This document shows, piece after piece, positions 19,548-29,150 of a stretch of DNA of 64,000 nucleotides (the stretch's first letter is position 1; each line of letters begins with the position of its first letter). Source of the stretch: Alteromonas sp. KUL106 (lineage in GTDB: Bacteria > Pseudomonadota > Gammaproteobacteria > Enterobacterales > Alteromonadaceae). The notes beneath the pieces are model-generated. The model was not told the DNA's origin, searched no databases, and worked only from the letters and a program-made list of their open reading frames with translations. Where the stretch lies: the NCBI RefSeq assembly GCF_009811415.1, contig NZ_BLIG01000037.1:51895-115894 (forward strand), in the 5' to 3' direction. The translations under genes and the position numbers were made by a program.

Positions 19548-20273
19548 ATGAAAACATCTACAAAAAGAACTCTACTTGCCGCTGCTATATCTTCAGCGTG
19601 TTTACTAACTGCAATGCCTAGCTACGCAGAAGGTTCATTCACAGCGAATGCTAGCGCGACCAGTAACTACATTTGGCGTGGTTTAACACAAACCGTTAAC
19701 GAAGCGGCTGTTCAGGGCGGTATCGATTACGCGCACGAAAGTGGCTTCTATGCAGGTACTTGGGCGTCAAACGTGAGCTACGCATCAGATGACATTTATT
19801 CATATGAGCACGATATGTATTTTGGTTTCTCTGGTGAGTCTGACGGCATTTCATACGATTTCGGTTACCTTTACTACAACTACGACGCAGAAGCAGAATT
19901 TGATTTTGCAGAAGTCTACGGCTCAGTAGGCATGGGTGGTTTAAGCCTGACGGTTTACCTACTAGCGCACACGGAAGCTGACGAAGGTGAAGGACAAGAC
20001 TTTGGTTTTGCACAAGCATCTTACACATCACTTGATTACAGCATGGAAGTATTGAATGGCACCGAACTCGGTTTCCATGTCGGTTACCACGAAGGTGATT
20101 TTGCTGAAGCGTTCAATGGTGTTGAAGGTTATGTTGATTACGGCGTTTCAATTGCCAAAGACGGATTTAGTTTCGCGATAACAGGTACAGACGTTGACGA
20201 TGTTGGTGCTGACGCACTAGATAACGACGAGTTGAAATTCACCGTTGCTTATTCAGTTGATTTCGAACTTTAA
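19548..20273 (+). CDS. TorF-family putative porin
   Basis: The 241-residue protein has a signal peptide cleaved after about residue 27 (AMPSYA-EGSFT). The mature part is an outer-membrane beta-barrel of the TorF/Gcw_chp family: SATSNYIWRGLTQTVNEAAVQGGIDY is the family signature, followed by alternating aromatic strands and a terminal phenylalanine-containing strand (YSVDFEL). The mature protein is strongly acidic, typical of marine porins. TorF-type proteins are proposed small-solute porins; the substrate is unknown. A good GGAG ribosome-binding site precedes the ATG and a clear terminator follows. Confidence 0.9.
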   Translation: MKTSTKRTLLAAAISSACLLTAMPSYAEGSFTANASATSNYIWRGLTQTVNEAAVQGGIDYAHESGFYAGTWASNVSYASDDIYSYEHDMYFGFSGESDGISYDFGYLYYNYDAEAEFDFAEVYGSVGMGGLSLTVYLLAHTEADEGEGQDFGFAQASYTSLDYSMEVLNGTELGFHVGYHEGDFAEAFNGVEGYVDYGVSIAKDGFSFAITGTDVDDVGADALDNDELKFTVAYSVDFEL

Positions 20274-20323
20274 TGGTTGATAGGGGCCGCTAGACAGGCC
20301 TCTTAATAAGAACGTTGAGTAGT

Positions 20324-20353
20324 AAGAGCCTAATGTATTTTCATTAGGCTTTT
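20324..20353 (+). terminator. Intrinsic terminator of the porin gene
   Basis: AGCCTAATG-TATTTT-CATTAGGCT makes a 9-bp perfect stem followed by TTTTC. It lies 50 bases after the porin stop codon. Confidence 0.85.
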
Positions 20354-20446
20354 CATTTTTTTAAGGCAATGCAATTTTAGCTTGTTCGTAACCTACTTTT
20401 GTCTATAATGAGTTTAAATTTTAAACGAGTGTAAGGGGTCATAGGG

Positions 20447-20755
20447 ATGAAAATTCTTCCTTTTTTCGCGGTATGTGGAGCCGTAGCGCTAGCTAGCGTT
20501 GCTGTTACTAGTGCGCCGAAGTCACACTCGTCTGTTTGCGAATTTCAACCTGTCACTGAGTTTAACCCCAAACTTCCCGCAAGCCACATTCAAAATCAAT
20601 GCGCCCGTTATCAAGAGGGTGTTGAAGAAGTAAGCTGGCTTTCATGGATAGCTGGTAAGTCATTTTCTTTTCAGTTCCACTTTTTAGATCTACTTGAGTT
20701 GTTGCACAGCGACGAAAGTAATCGAGATTTCACCTCACCCTCAAACGACGCGTAA
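20447..20755 (+). CDS. Small exported protein of unknown function
   Basis: The 102-residue protein begins with a signal-peptide-like segment (MKILPFFAVCGAVALASVAV, cleavage probably near residue 22). A polar mature part with two cysteines follows (SSVCEFQPV and NQCARYQ). I do not recognise a family. AAGGGG lies upstream of the ATG. It is nine bases from the DUF2970 gene and so is probably cotranscribed with it. Confidence 0.65.
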   Translation: MKILPFFAVCGAVALASVAVTSAPKSHSSVCEFQPVTEFNPKLPASHIQNQCARYQEGVEEVSWLSWIAGKSFSFQFHFLDLLELLHSDESNRDFTSPSNDA

Positions 20756-20764
20756 GGGGGCATT

Positions 20765-20965
20765 ATGCAATCTGGTACTGGTTTTTGGTCAGTTCTAGGT
20801 AGTGTAGTGGCCAGCTTGTTTGGTGTTCAAAGCCAGAAAAATTATGAACGCGATTTCACTAAAGGCACGTTTATTAGCTTTGCGATTATTGGCGTTATTT
20901 TGGTTGGCTTGTTCGTTGTTTCACTTTTCATGTTTGTGAAGTGGTATACCGGATTAAGCGGGTAG
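20765..20965 (+). CDS. DUF2970 family small membrane protein
   Basis: This 66-residue protein has one C-terminal transmembrane helix (ISFAIIGVILVGLFVVSLFMFV). The N-terminal motif GFWSVLGSVVASLFGVQSQKNYERDF is diagnostic of DUF2970, a family in marine gammaproteobacteria with no assigned function. The ATG follows AGGGGGCATT. It converges on dam. Confidence 0.85.
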   Translation: MQSGTGFWSVLGSVVASLFGVQSQKNYERDFTKGTFISFAIIGVILVGLFVVSLFMFVKWYTGLSG

Positions 20966-21039
20966 CACATTTCCCTATCATCGCTTATTAGACGCAAGGG
21001 TGCGGCTCCGTTTTTTTCTTACGTGATTTTCTCTTTAAA

Positions 21040-21092
21040 CTAGGGCGTGTTGCTCTTTTTTGTTCGCTTTTTCAGCAGTTTGTGCGCCCTAA
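21040..21092. repeat. Palindromic MITE-like repeat at the dam stop codon (copy 2 of 3, diverged)
   Basis: The left end CTAGGGCGTGTTG is identical to the copies at 7240 and 57395. The right end is CGCCCTA, so the outer 7 bp still form an inverted repeat, but the interior has diverged. The element encodes the last codons and the TAG stop of dam on the minus strand. Confidence 0.6.
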
Positions 21093-21918
21093 CGTCAGAA
21101 GGGGGGAAATAAGCCAATATTTCGTCTACCGGTTGTCGCTTGGCGCCATTTTGGCTAATAGAACGTTTCACGGACAGCATACTAAAATCGGCACCTTGAT
21201 ATAGCGCACGAGTAACAGGCAAGTCATGATTCGACACCAGCACTGGAATACCGCGCTTTTTCGATGCCCGCGAGGCAAGTTCAGCGAGCTTTTCTTGAGA
21301 TTCTTGGCCAAAGCTGCGAGCTGCATAACTTGTAAATGCCGCCGTTTTACTTATCGGTGCATAGGGTGGGTCGCAATAAATGACGTTGCCGCGTCTGGCT
21401 CGAGAAAACACCTTTTCAAAAGGCAAACAGGTAAACGTGGCTTTTTGTGACTTCTCAGCAAAAACAAACATTTCGTCTTCGGGAAAGTAAGGTTTCTTGT
21501 AACGACCAAAGGGGACGTTGAAACGGCCTTGAAGGCTATAGCGACACAAACCGTTATACCCGTGTCGGTTCAAATAAAGAAAAAGGATCGCGCGATAGTA
21601 TTCGTCTTGCGTTGCGTTGAATTCTTCTCGCAAGTCATAGTACATTTTCTCTTCATTACGCTTGCCGTCAAAAAAGGTGCGCGCGTCGTTAATAAGCGCG
21701 TCTGGTTGCGCTTTTAAGAAGTTATACAGGTTAATGAGGTCGGGGTTGATGTCATTTAGCAGGTAGCGTTTGTATTGGGTATTCAAAAATACAGAGCCTG
21801 CACCAACAAACGGTTCGATGAGTTTGTTAGCTTGCGGTAATCTGGCCTGAATATGCTCAACCAAGCTGTATTTGCCACCGGCCCATTTTAAAAAGGCCCG
21901 GTTTTTTTTCTGCATCAT
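21040..21918 (-). CDS. dam: DNA adenine methylase (GATC-specific)
   Basis: This 292-residue D12-class methyltransferase has the AdoMet motif FLKWAGGKYSLVEHI near the N-terminus and the catalytic DPPY in VIYCDPPYAPIS. It ends with a Dam-like region (KRSISQNGAKRQPVDEILAYF). It methylates adenine in GATC for mismatch-repair strand marking and replication control. It lies downstream of damX as in E. coli. The extra basic C-terminal tail (about 18 residues from DVRAHKLLKK) is encoded by the palindromic repeat at 21040-21092. The start has no clear Shine-Dalgarno sequence. Confidence 0.96.
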   Translation of the reverse strand: MMQKKNRAFLKWAGGKYSLVEHIQARLPQANKLIEPFVGAGSVFLNTQYKRYLLNDINPDLINLYNFLKAQPDALINDARTFFDGKRNEEKMYYDLREEFNATQDEYYRAILFLYLNRHGYNGLCRYSLQGRFNVPFGRYKKPYFPEDEMFVFAEKSQKATFTCLPFEKVFSRARRGNVIYCDPPYAPISKTAAFTSYAARSFGQESQEKLAELASRASKKRGIPVLVSNHDLPVTRALYQGADFSMLSVKRSISQNGAKRQPVDEILAYFPPSDVRAHKLLKKRTKKSNTP

Positions 21919-22143
21919 GCTTAAACGTTACTACCTAGACGGAATGAAGACGGTGGTTTTTCCGTGCGCCGCCGTTCCAAGGGAAAGGGTCGTCTTTATA
22001 CTTTTATGCTGAACAGTATCAGATATCACCACGCTAAAAGTAGATTGTAACTTTCATCAGTAAAACGGACAACCAACAAGTGTCGCCAGAACCGATTTTT
22101 GCGTATTTAGCGCGTAGAACCGTCGATAATCATAAGAAACGAT

Positions 22144-23610
22144 TTAATTTTCTACTTTGTTTATTTCTGAACGGATTTGGCGGCCACTTTTCACAAATGC
22201 ATTTTGTTGGCCTGGGTAGTTCGGTAAGGCAGCGCGGCCCTTCTGAGCTTGAGAGGCTGATGAATAAATCTGCTTATCTACAACCACAAACCAGTCACCG
22301 CCATAACGCACGGTCTTGTATATTCTTGTGCGTTTTAGTAAGTCATTTTCGCTAAGGAAAGCGTTAAGCACAGATTCATCCTTCATGGCGAGCATTTGAA
22401 TAGCGTAATCATTATCCGTTATCCAGTCGACTTTCTCAGATGAGGTGAGTTCACCCCGGTTGATCGTTGTTTGGGTATTAGGACTTAGGGAGTTCGATTG
22501 TGCGATTTCTTTTGAATTATCGCTTATAACTTCTTGGTGCTTGAACGCCTTTTCTTGGTCACGCTCATTGCTCTCGGTAGCAATGCCATCTGTTGTGGCT
22601 TGGGCGTCGTCTTGTTGCTCTGGTGCGTCAGAGGCTGATGGGAGTGCAGACACTGCGTCATTCCAACCGGTGACAAGAGGATCAGATTCAGTCGTCACCG
22701 TTGTTGTTTTTTCTCTACCTTGCTCTGCTAAGAGAGCGTCCACGTTAGTCGTTTTATCCACTGGTGCGACGGTCATTGGATTGTCATTACTGGCGGAATC
22801 ATTAATTTGTGAATAAGTGCCACTAAGCAAAGTGTCGTAAGCAGAACCTGGTTCAACCTGCGCTGTCTCAGACGCTGCTCTTTGCTTGTCTATTGGAGAG
22901 AATAGGCTCGCTAGCTTGTCACCATACTGCCAATAAATTAACCCTGAAAAAGTCATAAGGAAAAGGCAAGCGACTACCACGTAAAACCAAGTAGTTTTCA
23001 GTGGATTGCTAAAGGACGGCGTATTATCACGCTGTCTATTTTCTAGATGTGCTTGAAATGCTTCCCGCCTTGAGGCAATCATTTTGTCGAGGTCAGACGC
23101 AAAGCTTGGTTGCTCACTCATGACCGACTGGCTGCTTATAATAAGCGGTGTTTCGGTATTTTTAGCGGGAAGCCATTGTTTAGCGCGCTCTGCCCAATCA
23201 TTGTTAGCAAATAGTAATACATTTAAATGTTGTTTATTGCCTGCAAATCGACTCTGCAGTACCAGGTCCCACAATTCTTGCAGTAAAACGTCTGGGAGAT
23301 TGTGCGCCTGGGTTATCGCTAAAAGAATAGGCCCTTCATGGTTATTTAAGTCGGAAAGGAGTTCATTGAGCGGTCTGACAAAACTACCTACTACTTGACC
23401 GAGTAGCTGTCTACAGAGCTGCCGACGGTAATCTGACGGCTCCATATTATCTTGTGCGGTCAAGTATGCAATTTCAGTATCGTCGTGTTGTTGAAAAACA
23501 AAGGCTTCTAAGGTTTTTTGCTGTTGAGCAATAGAGTCACCGCTGACAAAAATCAGTTGAGATGAGTAATTGACCAAGTATTCCAAACGATCATGCAGTT
23601 CGCTTTGCAT
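22144..23610 (-). CDS. damX: DamX-like SPOR-domain cell-division protein
   Basis: The 488-residue protein has an N-terminal cytoplasmic ATPase-like domain without a convincing P-loop (about 1-180). One transmembrane helix (about 208-228, WFYVVVACLFLMTFSGLIYW) and a long low-complexity acidic linker follow. The C-terminal SPOR domain (about 405-485) contains DYAIQMLAMKDESVLNAFL and VRYGGDWFVVVD. SPOR domains bind denuded septal peptidoglycan and recruit the protein to the division site. The position between aroB and dam is the conserved locus. The linker is poorly conserved in this family, so the assignment rests on architecture and synteny. Confidence 0.88.
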   Translation of the reverse strand: MQSELHDRLEYLVNYSSQLIFVSGDSIAQQQKTLEAFVFQQHDDTEIAYLTAQDNMEPSDYRRQLCRQLLGQVVGSFVRPLNELLSDLNNHEGPILLAITQAHNLPDVLLQELWDLVLQSRFAGNKQHLNVLLFANNDWAERAKQWLPAKNTETPLIISSQSVMSEQPSFASDLDKMIASRREAFQAHLENRQRDNTPSFSNPLKTTWFYVVVACLFLMTFSGLIYWQYGDKLASLFSPIDKQRAASETAQVEPGSAYDTLLSGTYSQINDSASNDNPMTVAPVDKTTNVDALLAEQGREKTTTVTTESDPLVTGWNDAVSALPSASDAPEQQDDAQATTDGIATESNERDQEKAFKHQEVISDNSKEIAQSNSLSPNTQTTINRGELTSSEKVDWITDNDYAIQMLAMKDESVLNAFLSENDLLKRTRIYKTVRYGGDWFVVVDKQIYSSASQAQKGRAALPNYPGQQNAFVKSGRQIRSEINKVEN

Positions 23611-23774
23611 GGGAGTTTGCCCTTATAAACCGTTGCTATTCAACTTATTGACGACCGAACGCTGCGTTGTATCCGAAGATTCAAACGGGGTGGCTCAAGT
23701 CGTAATCAATACCAGAGCCAAACAACCGCAGATGCAGCGAAAACGTTCTTTGACAATGTTTCGCGATTGATTAA

Positions 23775-24842
23775 CTAGGAAAGGATGTCGGTAAGGATGT
23801 TGTCGGTAACATCCTTAGTAACCACCGCTTTGCCAATACCCTGAGGAAGTACAAATCGAATGCTGCCTGCTTCCACTTTTTTATCGCGCTTCATATGTTT
23901 AACGTAGTCATCCTTCGTCATACTAGTTGGCCCTTTAATAGGCAACGCAAATGCCTCAAATAATGCAGACACGCGACGTGTTTCTGACGCCGTAAACCAC
24001 GATAAACGTTCAGCTGCTATACAAGCAATAATAGTACCAGCTGCTACTGCTTCACCGTGCAGCCAGTTTCCATAACCTTGTTCGGCTTCAATAGCGTGAC
24101 CAAAGGTATGGCCGAGATTAAGGATAGCGCGCAGGCCACCCTCTCGTTCATCTTTTGCTACCACTTCAGCCTTGATTTCACAGCAACGCGATATCGCTTG
24201 GGTAAGAATGTGGGTATTGAGTGAGGTAAGCGCATCAACGTTGTTTTCGAGCCACGTAAAAAACTCGGCGTCGTAGATAATGCCGTATTTGATGACTTCA
24301 GCCATCCCTGCTGCGAATTCCCGTGGGGGTAAAGTCGCAAGTGAGTCAGTGTCGATAGCTACATAAACGGGTTGATAAAACGCGCCAATCATGTTTTTGC
24401 CAAGCGGATGGTTCACAGCGGTTTTTCCACCCACCGAAGAATCTACCTGAGACAATAACGTCGTCGGAACTTGAATAAACGGGACGCCGCGTTGATAGGT
24501 TGCAGCGACAAAGCCAGTGAGATCGCCGATAACACCGCCACCTAATGCGATAAGCGTGGTGTCTCGCGCAGCGTTAAGTTCGAGAAGCCGTGTCATAACG
24601 ACTTCAAATTGCGCTAAATTCTTGTACTGCTCACCGTCTGGCAAAACTATTGTTTCAACCTGAACGTTGCCACACGCCGCTTTAGCGGTTTCTAAATACA
24701 GTGGAGCAACGGTTTCGTTAGTAACAATAACGGCGAGCGGGCCTTTTATGTAGGCACTAAAAAGGCCGGGTTGCGAAAGCAGCCCAGCCTCTATCTGTAT
24801 AGGATAGCTACGTTCTCCAAGTTCCACAGTTAAGGTTGACAT
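23775..24842 (-). CDS. aroB: 3-dehydroquinate synthase
   Basis: The 355-residue protein has the NAD-binding glycine-rich segment [24 protein letters not shown] and the metal-ligand region ([12 protein letters not shown], with its histidines). [22 protein letters not shown] is also highly conserved. It cyclises DAHP to 3-dehydroquinate, the second shikimate-pathway step. GGAGGTG lies upstream of the ATG. It is 30 bases downstream of aroK, in the conserved aroK-aroB-damX-dam order. Confidence 0.98.
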   Translation of the reverse strand: MSTLTVELGERSYPIQIEAGLLSQPGLFSAYIKGPLAVIVTNETVAPLYLETAKAACGNVQVETIVLPDGEQYKNLAQFEVVMTRLLELNAARDTTLIALGGGVIGDLTGFVAATYQRGVPFIQVPTTLLSQVDSSVGGKTAVNHPLGKNMIGAFYQPVYVAIDTDSLATLPPREFAAGMAEVIKYGIIYDAEFFTWLENNVDALTSLNTHILTQAISRCCEIKAEVVAKDEREGGLRAILNLGHTFGHAIEAEQGYGNWLHGEAVAAGTIIACIAAERLSWFTASETRRVSALFEAFALPIKGPTSMTKDDYVKHMKRDKKVEAGSIRFVLPQGIGKAVVTKDVTDNILTDILS

Positions 24843-24872
24843 TGGCGCAGCACCTCCTATTACATATTTAAT

Positions 24873-25388
24873 TTATAAACCGATTTTACTAATGATTTGA
24901 TTTGCTACAGCACGCGCGCTTTGGTCGTCTGTATCAACAATGTAGTCAGCAACCTCTTCATAAAGCGGGTTGCGCATCTCTGCAAGCTCGCGAAGTACTT
25001 GCTCTGGATCATCGTTTTGTAGCAAAGGGCGACGCTTGTCGCGTTGTGTACGGGCAACTTGCTTGTCTATCGTAGTTTGTAAGTAAACCACGATGCCACG
25101 GGCAGATAAACGATTGCGCACAGCTTTGGTCACAATAGAACCGCCACCAGTGGCCAGTACGATCCCTTGCTTATCTGTCAAATCATTGATGACGTTCTCT
25201 TCGCGTACACGAAAGCCGTCTTCGCCTTCAAGATCAAAGATCCAAGCGATGTCAGCACCTGTTCGGCGCTCAATTTCCTGATCAGAATCAAAAAAGTCTA
25301 GGTGAAGTTCGTCTGCTAGATGTCTACCGATGGTACTTTTGCCAGCACCCATTGGGCCAACTAAAAAGATATTACGTTTTTCAGCCAT
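24873..25388 (-). CDS. aroK: Shikimate kinase I
   Basis: The 171-residue P-loop kinase has Walker A in [12 protein letters not shown], the shikimate-binding [11 protein letters not shown] and a GGG motif in LATGGGSIV. The lid region is [11 protein letters not shown]. It phosphorylates shikimate with ATP. It is the first gene of aroK-aroB-damX-dam. The 270-base gap after the pilQ terminator (25389-25658) probably contains its own promoter. Confidence 0.98.
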   Translation of the reverse strand: MAEKRNIFLVGPMGAGKSTIGRHLADELHLDFFDSDQEIERRTGADIAWIFDLEGEDGFRVREENVINDLTDKQGIVLATGGGSIVTKAVRNRLSARGIVVYLQTTIDKQVARTQRDKRRPLLQNDDPEQVLRELAEMRNPLYEEVADYIVDTDDQSARAVANQIISKIGL

Positions 25389-25610
25389 ATTTGCTTATAT
25401 CACAACTTAATCATGTTAGGGGCAGTGCACTGTTGCCTTACCAGCCTACCCATTGACTCGTGCCTATTTAGTGTCCAATAAGCACCACTCCTTAAACCTC
25501 GCTTAAATTTCGAGGCGGGGATTATCTCAGTTTCATGCAAGGCGTTGCAAGTTTTGTTACTAACAAATAGTGTATACCTGTAAATTTAGTTACAAAAAAG
25601 ACCTTAAAAT

Positions 25611-25638
25611 AAAAAATGCGCCGTTAAAAGCGCATTTT
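25611..25638 (-). terminator. Intrinsic terminator of the pil operon
   Basis: On the minus strand AAAATGCGC-TTTTAACG-GCGCATTTT is a 9-bp stem followed by further T residues. It lies 20 bases after the pilQ stop codon. Confidence 0.85.
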
Positions 25639-25658
25639 CTTTTCTAAAAAACTAACAG

Positions 25659-27431
25659 TTAGGGTCTTTCAGTCACAATCTTGGGCGTAACAAAGATAAG
25701 AAGCTCTCGTTTTTGCTGCAACTGTGATGAATTTCTAAAAAGAGCCCCTACAACGGGTAGGTCTCCAAATAGAGGAACTTTAGAAACGCCATCAGAACTG
25801 GTTTGTTGGAATATTCCGCCTAGCACGATGGTTTCCCCATTTTCCACTAACACCTGCGTTTTGATTTCTTGAGTATCAATAGCAACAGCATCACCTGTTG
25901 AGGTTGACACTGTCTCACCGCGCGTATCCTGTGTAACAACCAAGTCAAGAATAATGCGATTATCAGGCGTGATATGAGGCGTTACTTTGAGTGACAATAC
26001 CGCTTTTTTAAATTCCACTGACGTGGCACCACTTGACGTCGCCTGTACATAGGGGATTTCGGTACCTTGCTCAATGTAAGCCTCGTGCTGGTTCGCAACG
26101 GTAATGCGCGGGCTTGCGATAATTTCACCTTTATTTTCCGATTCTAAAGCAGAAAGCTCCAAATCGAGTATGGTGCCATCGACTAAACTGGCAATTTGAA
26201 AACCAATGCTGCCAGCAGCGCTGCTTACAGGGAGATTCACATTCAAGCGATTCTCAATACTAGGTACTACGCCGCCAGCAATGGTGTCTGCCCCTTCAAT
26301 GCTACCAGAAACACCGTTATCATCTTGGCGGTCACTGAAGCCCCAGCGCACACCTAGCTGCTCGTCTACATCGTCTAGCACTGTAACCATGCGGCTTTCG
26401 ATAAGAACTTGTTTAACAGGAATATCTAACGCTTCAATGGTTTTTCGTGCTTCGTCAATGGATGCGAGAGTGTCACGAATGAGCAAGGTGTTGGTGCGCT
26501 CGTCTACTGTAACGCCTCCTCTTTCAGACAAAATCCCGCCCTCAGTTGATTTTAAAATCGTAGCAAGAGCCGCAGCTTTAGCGTAATTAACCGAGATATT
26601 GACGGTGTGAAGTGGCGCAAGGTCTGACACTTGTTTTTTAGACTGAAGTGCTTGGGTCTCTCGAGCGGCAAGTTCTTCCGCAGGCGCAATCAACAAAATA
26701 TTCCCTTCTAAACGCTTATCTAGCCCTTTGACTCGCAGAATCATATCTAAGGCTTGATCCCATGGCACACCAGATAAACTAATTGTTACGTTTCCTGACA
26801 CCGTATCTGTAGTGACGAGGTTAAAACCATTAACCTGCGCAATTATCTGTAAAACTTGTCTAACGGGTACGTCTTGGAAGTCGAGAGAAATAGGGTCGCC
26901 CGTATAGACTTTCTCTGCTTCAAGGGCTTCTTGCTGCGCGCTGTCCATAGGTGAAATGGTCACGCTCAACACACCCTCTTTAACCGTGTTTCTCACCGTG
27001 ACCTGACCGGTGTAATTGACTTCTATTCGCGCGCCATTCTTTTCCTCGAAGGTTTCTATAGTAGAAACCATGGTGCCAAAGTCAGCAACGTTCAGCTCTA
27101 ATAATTGATCTTCGCCCAACGCAGTATCAGGAAGGGTGAGTGTTACCTTCCCCTGTGATTCTATCAACTGCACTTTTGGTGCCTGGCCATCAAAATTGAC
27201 GACCGTTACCGCTGTGTTGTTCGCAGCTTGGGTAAAGTCGATATTGGTGATCGTTGTGCCGAATGTAGCAGCATTGCGCTTACTGTTTGGGTCTACCAAT
27301 AGCGGCTCTTGCGCTTTAACTGGCGAGATAAGCACAGTGAGTGAAAGTACAGCCGTTGCCGTTAAGGCTAGCCAATACCATTTTGTAGCTCTACGATTCA
27401 GAGACTTATTGAATATGTATCGTTCGGCCAT
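25659..27431 (-). CDS. pilQ: Type IV pilus secretin PilQ
   Basis: The 590-residue protein has a signal peptide (cleavage at VKA-QEP, about residue 40) and one AMIN domain (about 55-155). The N0 domain (about 195-250) contains DFQDVPVRQVLQIIAQVNGFN. The N1 domain (about 270-345) includes GVTVDERTNTLLIRDT. The C-terminal secretin domain ends LPVVGALFRNSSQLQQKRELLIFVTPKIV. PilQ forms the outer-membrane channel through which type IV pili are extruded. It is shorter than Pseudomonas PilQ, which has two AMIN domains. It is the last gene of pilMNOPQ, two bases after pilP. Confidence 0.97.
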   Translation of the reverse strand: MAERYIFNKSLNRRATKWYWLALTATAVLSLTVLISPVKAQEPLLVDPNSKRNAATFGTTITNIDFTQAANNTAVTVVNFDGQAPKVQLIESQGKVTLTLPDTALGEDQLLELNVADFGTMVSTIETFEEKNGARIEVNYTGQVTVRNTVKEGVLSVTISPMDSAQQEALEAEKVYTGDPISLDFQDVPVRQVLQIIAQVNGFNLVTTDTVSGNVTISLSGVPWDQALDMILRVKGLDKRLEGNILLIAPAEELAARETQALQSKKQVSDLAPLHTVNISVNYAKAAALATILKSTEGGILSERGGVTVDERTNTLLIRDTLASIDEARKTIEALDIPVKQVLIESRMVTVLDDVDEQLGVRWGFSDRQDDNGVSGSIEGADTIAGGVVPSIENRLNVNLPVSSAAGSIGFQIASLVDGTILDLELSALESENKGEIIASPRITVANQHEAYIEQGTEIPYVQATSSGATSVEFKKAVLSLKVTPHITPDNRIILDLVVTQDTRGETVSTSTGDAVAIDTQEIKTQVLVENGETIVLGGIFQQTSSDGVSKVPLFGDLPVVGALFRNSSQLQQKRELLIFVTPKIVTERP

Positions 27432-27433
27432 GC

Positions 27434-27961
27434 TTACTCTCCCGCCTTCGATGCTGTAGTCATTGTTGTTGTTTTCCTTTGCCAGCAGCCTGCACCATCA
27501 GGTAATAATTGTTCAATAGTAATCGAGTCGGCGCCAATTTGTGTAATTTTGCCATAAAACAAGCCGATACGACTCCCTACTTTAGCTTTATGTAAAACGC
27601 CATCGTTACTTTTCAAAAGCGCCCACTTGTCTCCCTTCACCACAAAACTACCAGACAGAGCGAGGGCATCTACGCCATAGGCCTCCAATGCCTCTTTACG
27701 ACGTTGAAATTCAGGTTGTAGACAGTTTTCAACGCGGGGCGATGCGACGGGGGCCGCTTCGTTGCGAAGTCGGTCAAACGGGCTGCGCAGTTCACTTGCT
27801 GAATAGTTAAAAGGTGGATGACTCTTAAATTCCGGATAGGGCTCAACCTTCGGCTGGGCACGCTCTTTTACGCTTTGCGTATACGCTTGCAAGTCGTCAA
27901 GTTTAGGTGAGCAACCTGTCACTAAGAGCAGAACGATAAAAGGTAAAAACGAACGGATCAT
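27434..27961 (-). CDS. pilP: Type IV pilus inner-membrane lipoprotein PilP
   Basis: The 175-residue protein has a lipoprotein signal with lipobox LVTGCSPK (Cys near residue 17). The flexible proline-rich region is followed by a small beta-domain (about 95-165) containing LALSGSFVVKGDKWALLKSNDG and VGSRIGLFYGKITQI. PilP bridges the PilN/PilO complex to the secretin PilQ. The gene overlaps pilO by four bases (ATGA). Confidence 0.95.
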   Translation of the reverse strand: MIRSFLPFIVLLLVTGCSPKLDDLQAYTQSVKERAQPKVEPYPEFKSHPPFNYSASELRSPFDRLRNEAAPVASPRVENCLQPEFQRRKEALEAYGVDALALSGSFVVKGDKWALLKSNDGVLHKAKVGSRIGLFYGKITQIGADSITIEQLLPDGAGCWQRKTTTMTTASKAGE

Positions 27962-28569
27962 TTTTCGTCTCCTTCAAGTTCTGATGCGCTTTCAGAGCGA
28001 TAGGTTTTAGCCTGCAGCTTGAGCGATAAGGTATTAGCCTGACGCTTTATTTCAAAGTCGTGAAGCGTCACAATGCGTGGTAAATCAGCCACCTTTGAAA
28101 CAAATTCGCCAAAATTATGGTAGCCACCGCTTACTTCCATTTCGATGGGGAGCTCGGTGTAAAATTCCTTCGGAACCTCTTGCTGCCAGTTGAGCAGTTC
28201 AAATGTAAGGCCTGAAGCCGTACCTACATAAGTAATGTCATCGAGTAGCCCTGGGGTTTCATTGCTGGTAGGCAGGCTTTTCAGCATGGAAGAAAAGTCT
28301 TCTCTTATCTGTTTTAACTGCGCTTCATAGGCCTCTAAATTCGCTGCGATGCGATACTTTGCTTCAAATTGAAGCTTCAGTTCTTGCTCTTTCAACTCGA
28401 CCGCATCTTTTATGGGTAGCTTAGGACTCACTAACATGTAGTAACTTATCGCACCCACCAAAATAGCCACAAACGCTGCCACAACAATGCGCACTTCGTT
28501 TGGCCATATCGCTATCTGTTCGAAATCGAGTTCGTTTAATTCTTTTAGTTTTGAAACGTCAAACTTCAT
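27958..28569 (-). CDS. pilO: Type IV pilus inner-membrane platform protein PilO
   Basis: The 203-residue bitopic protein has one N-terminal transmembrane helix (about 29-48, IVVAAFVAILVGAISYYML). A coiled coil (about 60-100) and a ferredoxin-like periplasmic domain follow (ELPIEMEVSGGYHNFGEFVSKVADLPRIV is typical of PilO). It heterodimerises with PilN. Overlapping stop and start codons link it to both neighbours. Confidence 0.96.
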   Translation of the reverse strand: MKFDVSKLKELNELDFEQIAIWPNEVRIVVAAFVAILVGAISYYMLVSPKLPIKDAVELKEQELKLQFEAKYRIAANLEAYEAQLKQIREDFSSMLKSLPTSNETPGLLDDITYVGTASGLTFELLNWQQEVPKEFYTELPIEMEVSGGYHNFGEFVSKVADLPRIVTLHDFEIKRQANTLSLKLQAKTYRSESASELEGDEK

Positions 28570-29150
28570 TATTTTTGCGCCTCACTATCTTCACGTTCCA
28601 CAGGAGCAACATTCGGATTAATTGAGAAGGTAAGCGTGAAATTGCTGATTGCTCTGGCTGCGCTGCTGTCAGACTTAATCGTAGAGAGTTCTGCAGAAAC
28701 GAACACCTTCGAGTTGTCTAAAGCGCGCATGAAGTCAGACAGACGATTATTGGAATCGCTGATACCTTCTATCTCAATGCGATTGTTGCTACGTGTCATT
28801 GTTTCGAAAGCAACACCTGGCGGGACTAACTTGGCGAGCTCATCGAACACAATAGGTGCAATATTGCGGCTGGCCTGGAGCTGTTCGATTAATGCCATTC
28901 GTTGCTCCACCGCACTTTTTCTTTCTTTTACTTTCTTAATCTCACCAATCTGGGCATCGAGAATGGCGATTTCACGTTCGAGAAATTGGTTGCGGGAGTT
29001 TTGGTTGCTGATCTGTTGATCGATGGCTTGACCGATAAACCAGAAAATGAGACCTACGATGGCGGCAACGGCCACCAAGCCAGCAAGATATTGTTGTTTT
29101 TGATGTTGACGCTGCTTTTCACGCCAAGGCAATAAGTTTACATGTGCCAT
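28569..29150 (-). CDS. pilN: Type IV pilus assembly protein PilN
   Basis: The 193-residue protein starts with the short cytoplasmic motif INLLPWR-like MAHVNLLPWREKQRQ, which docks into PilM. One transmembrane helix (about 22-40), a coiled coil and a periplasmic domain follow. It pairs with PilO. It overlaps the end of pilM by 13 bases and shares its stop region with the pilO start. Confidence 0.96.
   Translation of the reverse strand: MAHVNLLPWREKQRQHQKQQYLAGLVAVAAIVGLIFWFIGQAIDQQISNQNSRNQFLEREIAILDAQIGEIKKVKERKSAVEQRMALIEQLQASRNIAPIVFDELAKLVPPGVAFETMTRSNNRIEIEGISDSNNRLSDFMRALDNSKVFVSAELSTIKSDSSAARAISNFTLTFSINPNVAPVEREDSEAQK

Noticed and set aside
20966..21039. Possible terminator between the DUF2970 gene and dam
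   Set aside because: A run of seven T residues is present, but only a 4-bp stem can be drawn and it is not adjacent to the T run.
22080..22355. 91-codon plus-strand ORF opposite damX
   Set aside because: It lies antisense to the conserved SPOR domain, has no ribosome-binding site and resembles no protein; a shadow frame.
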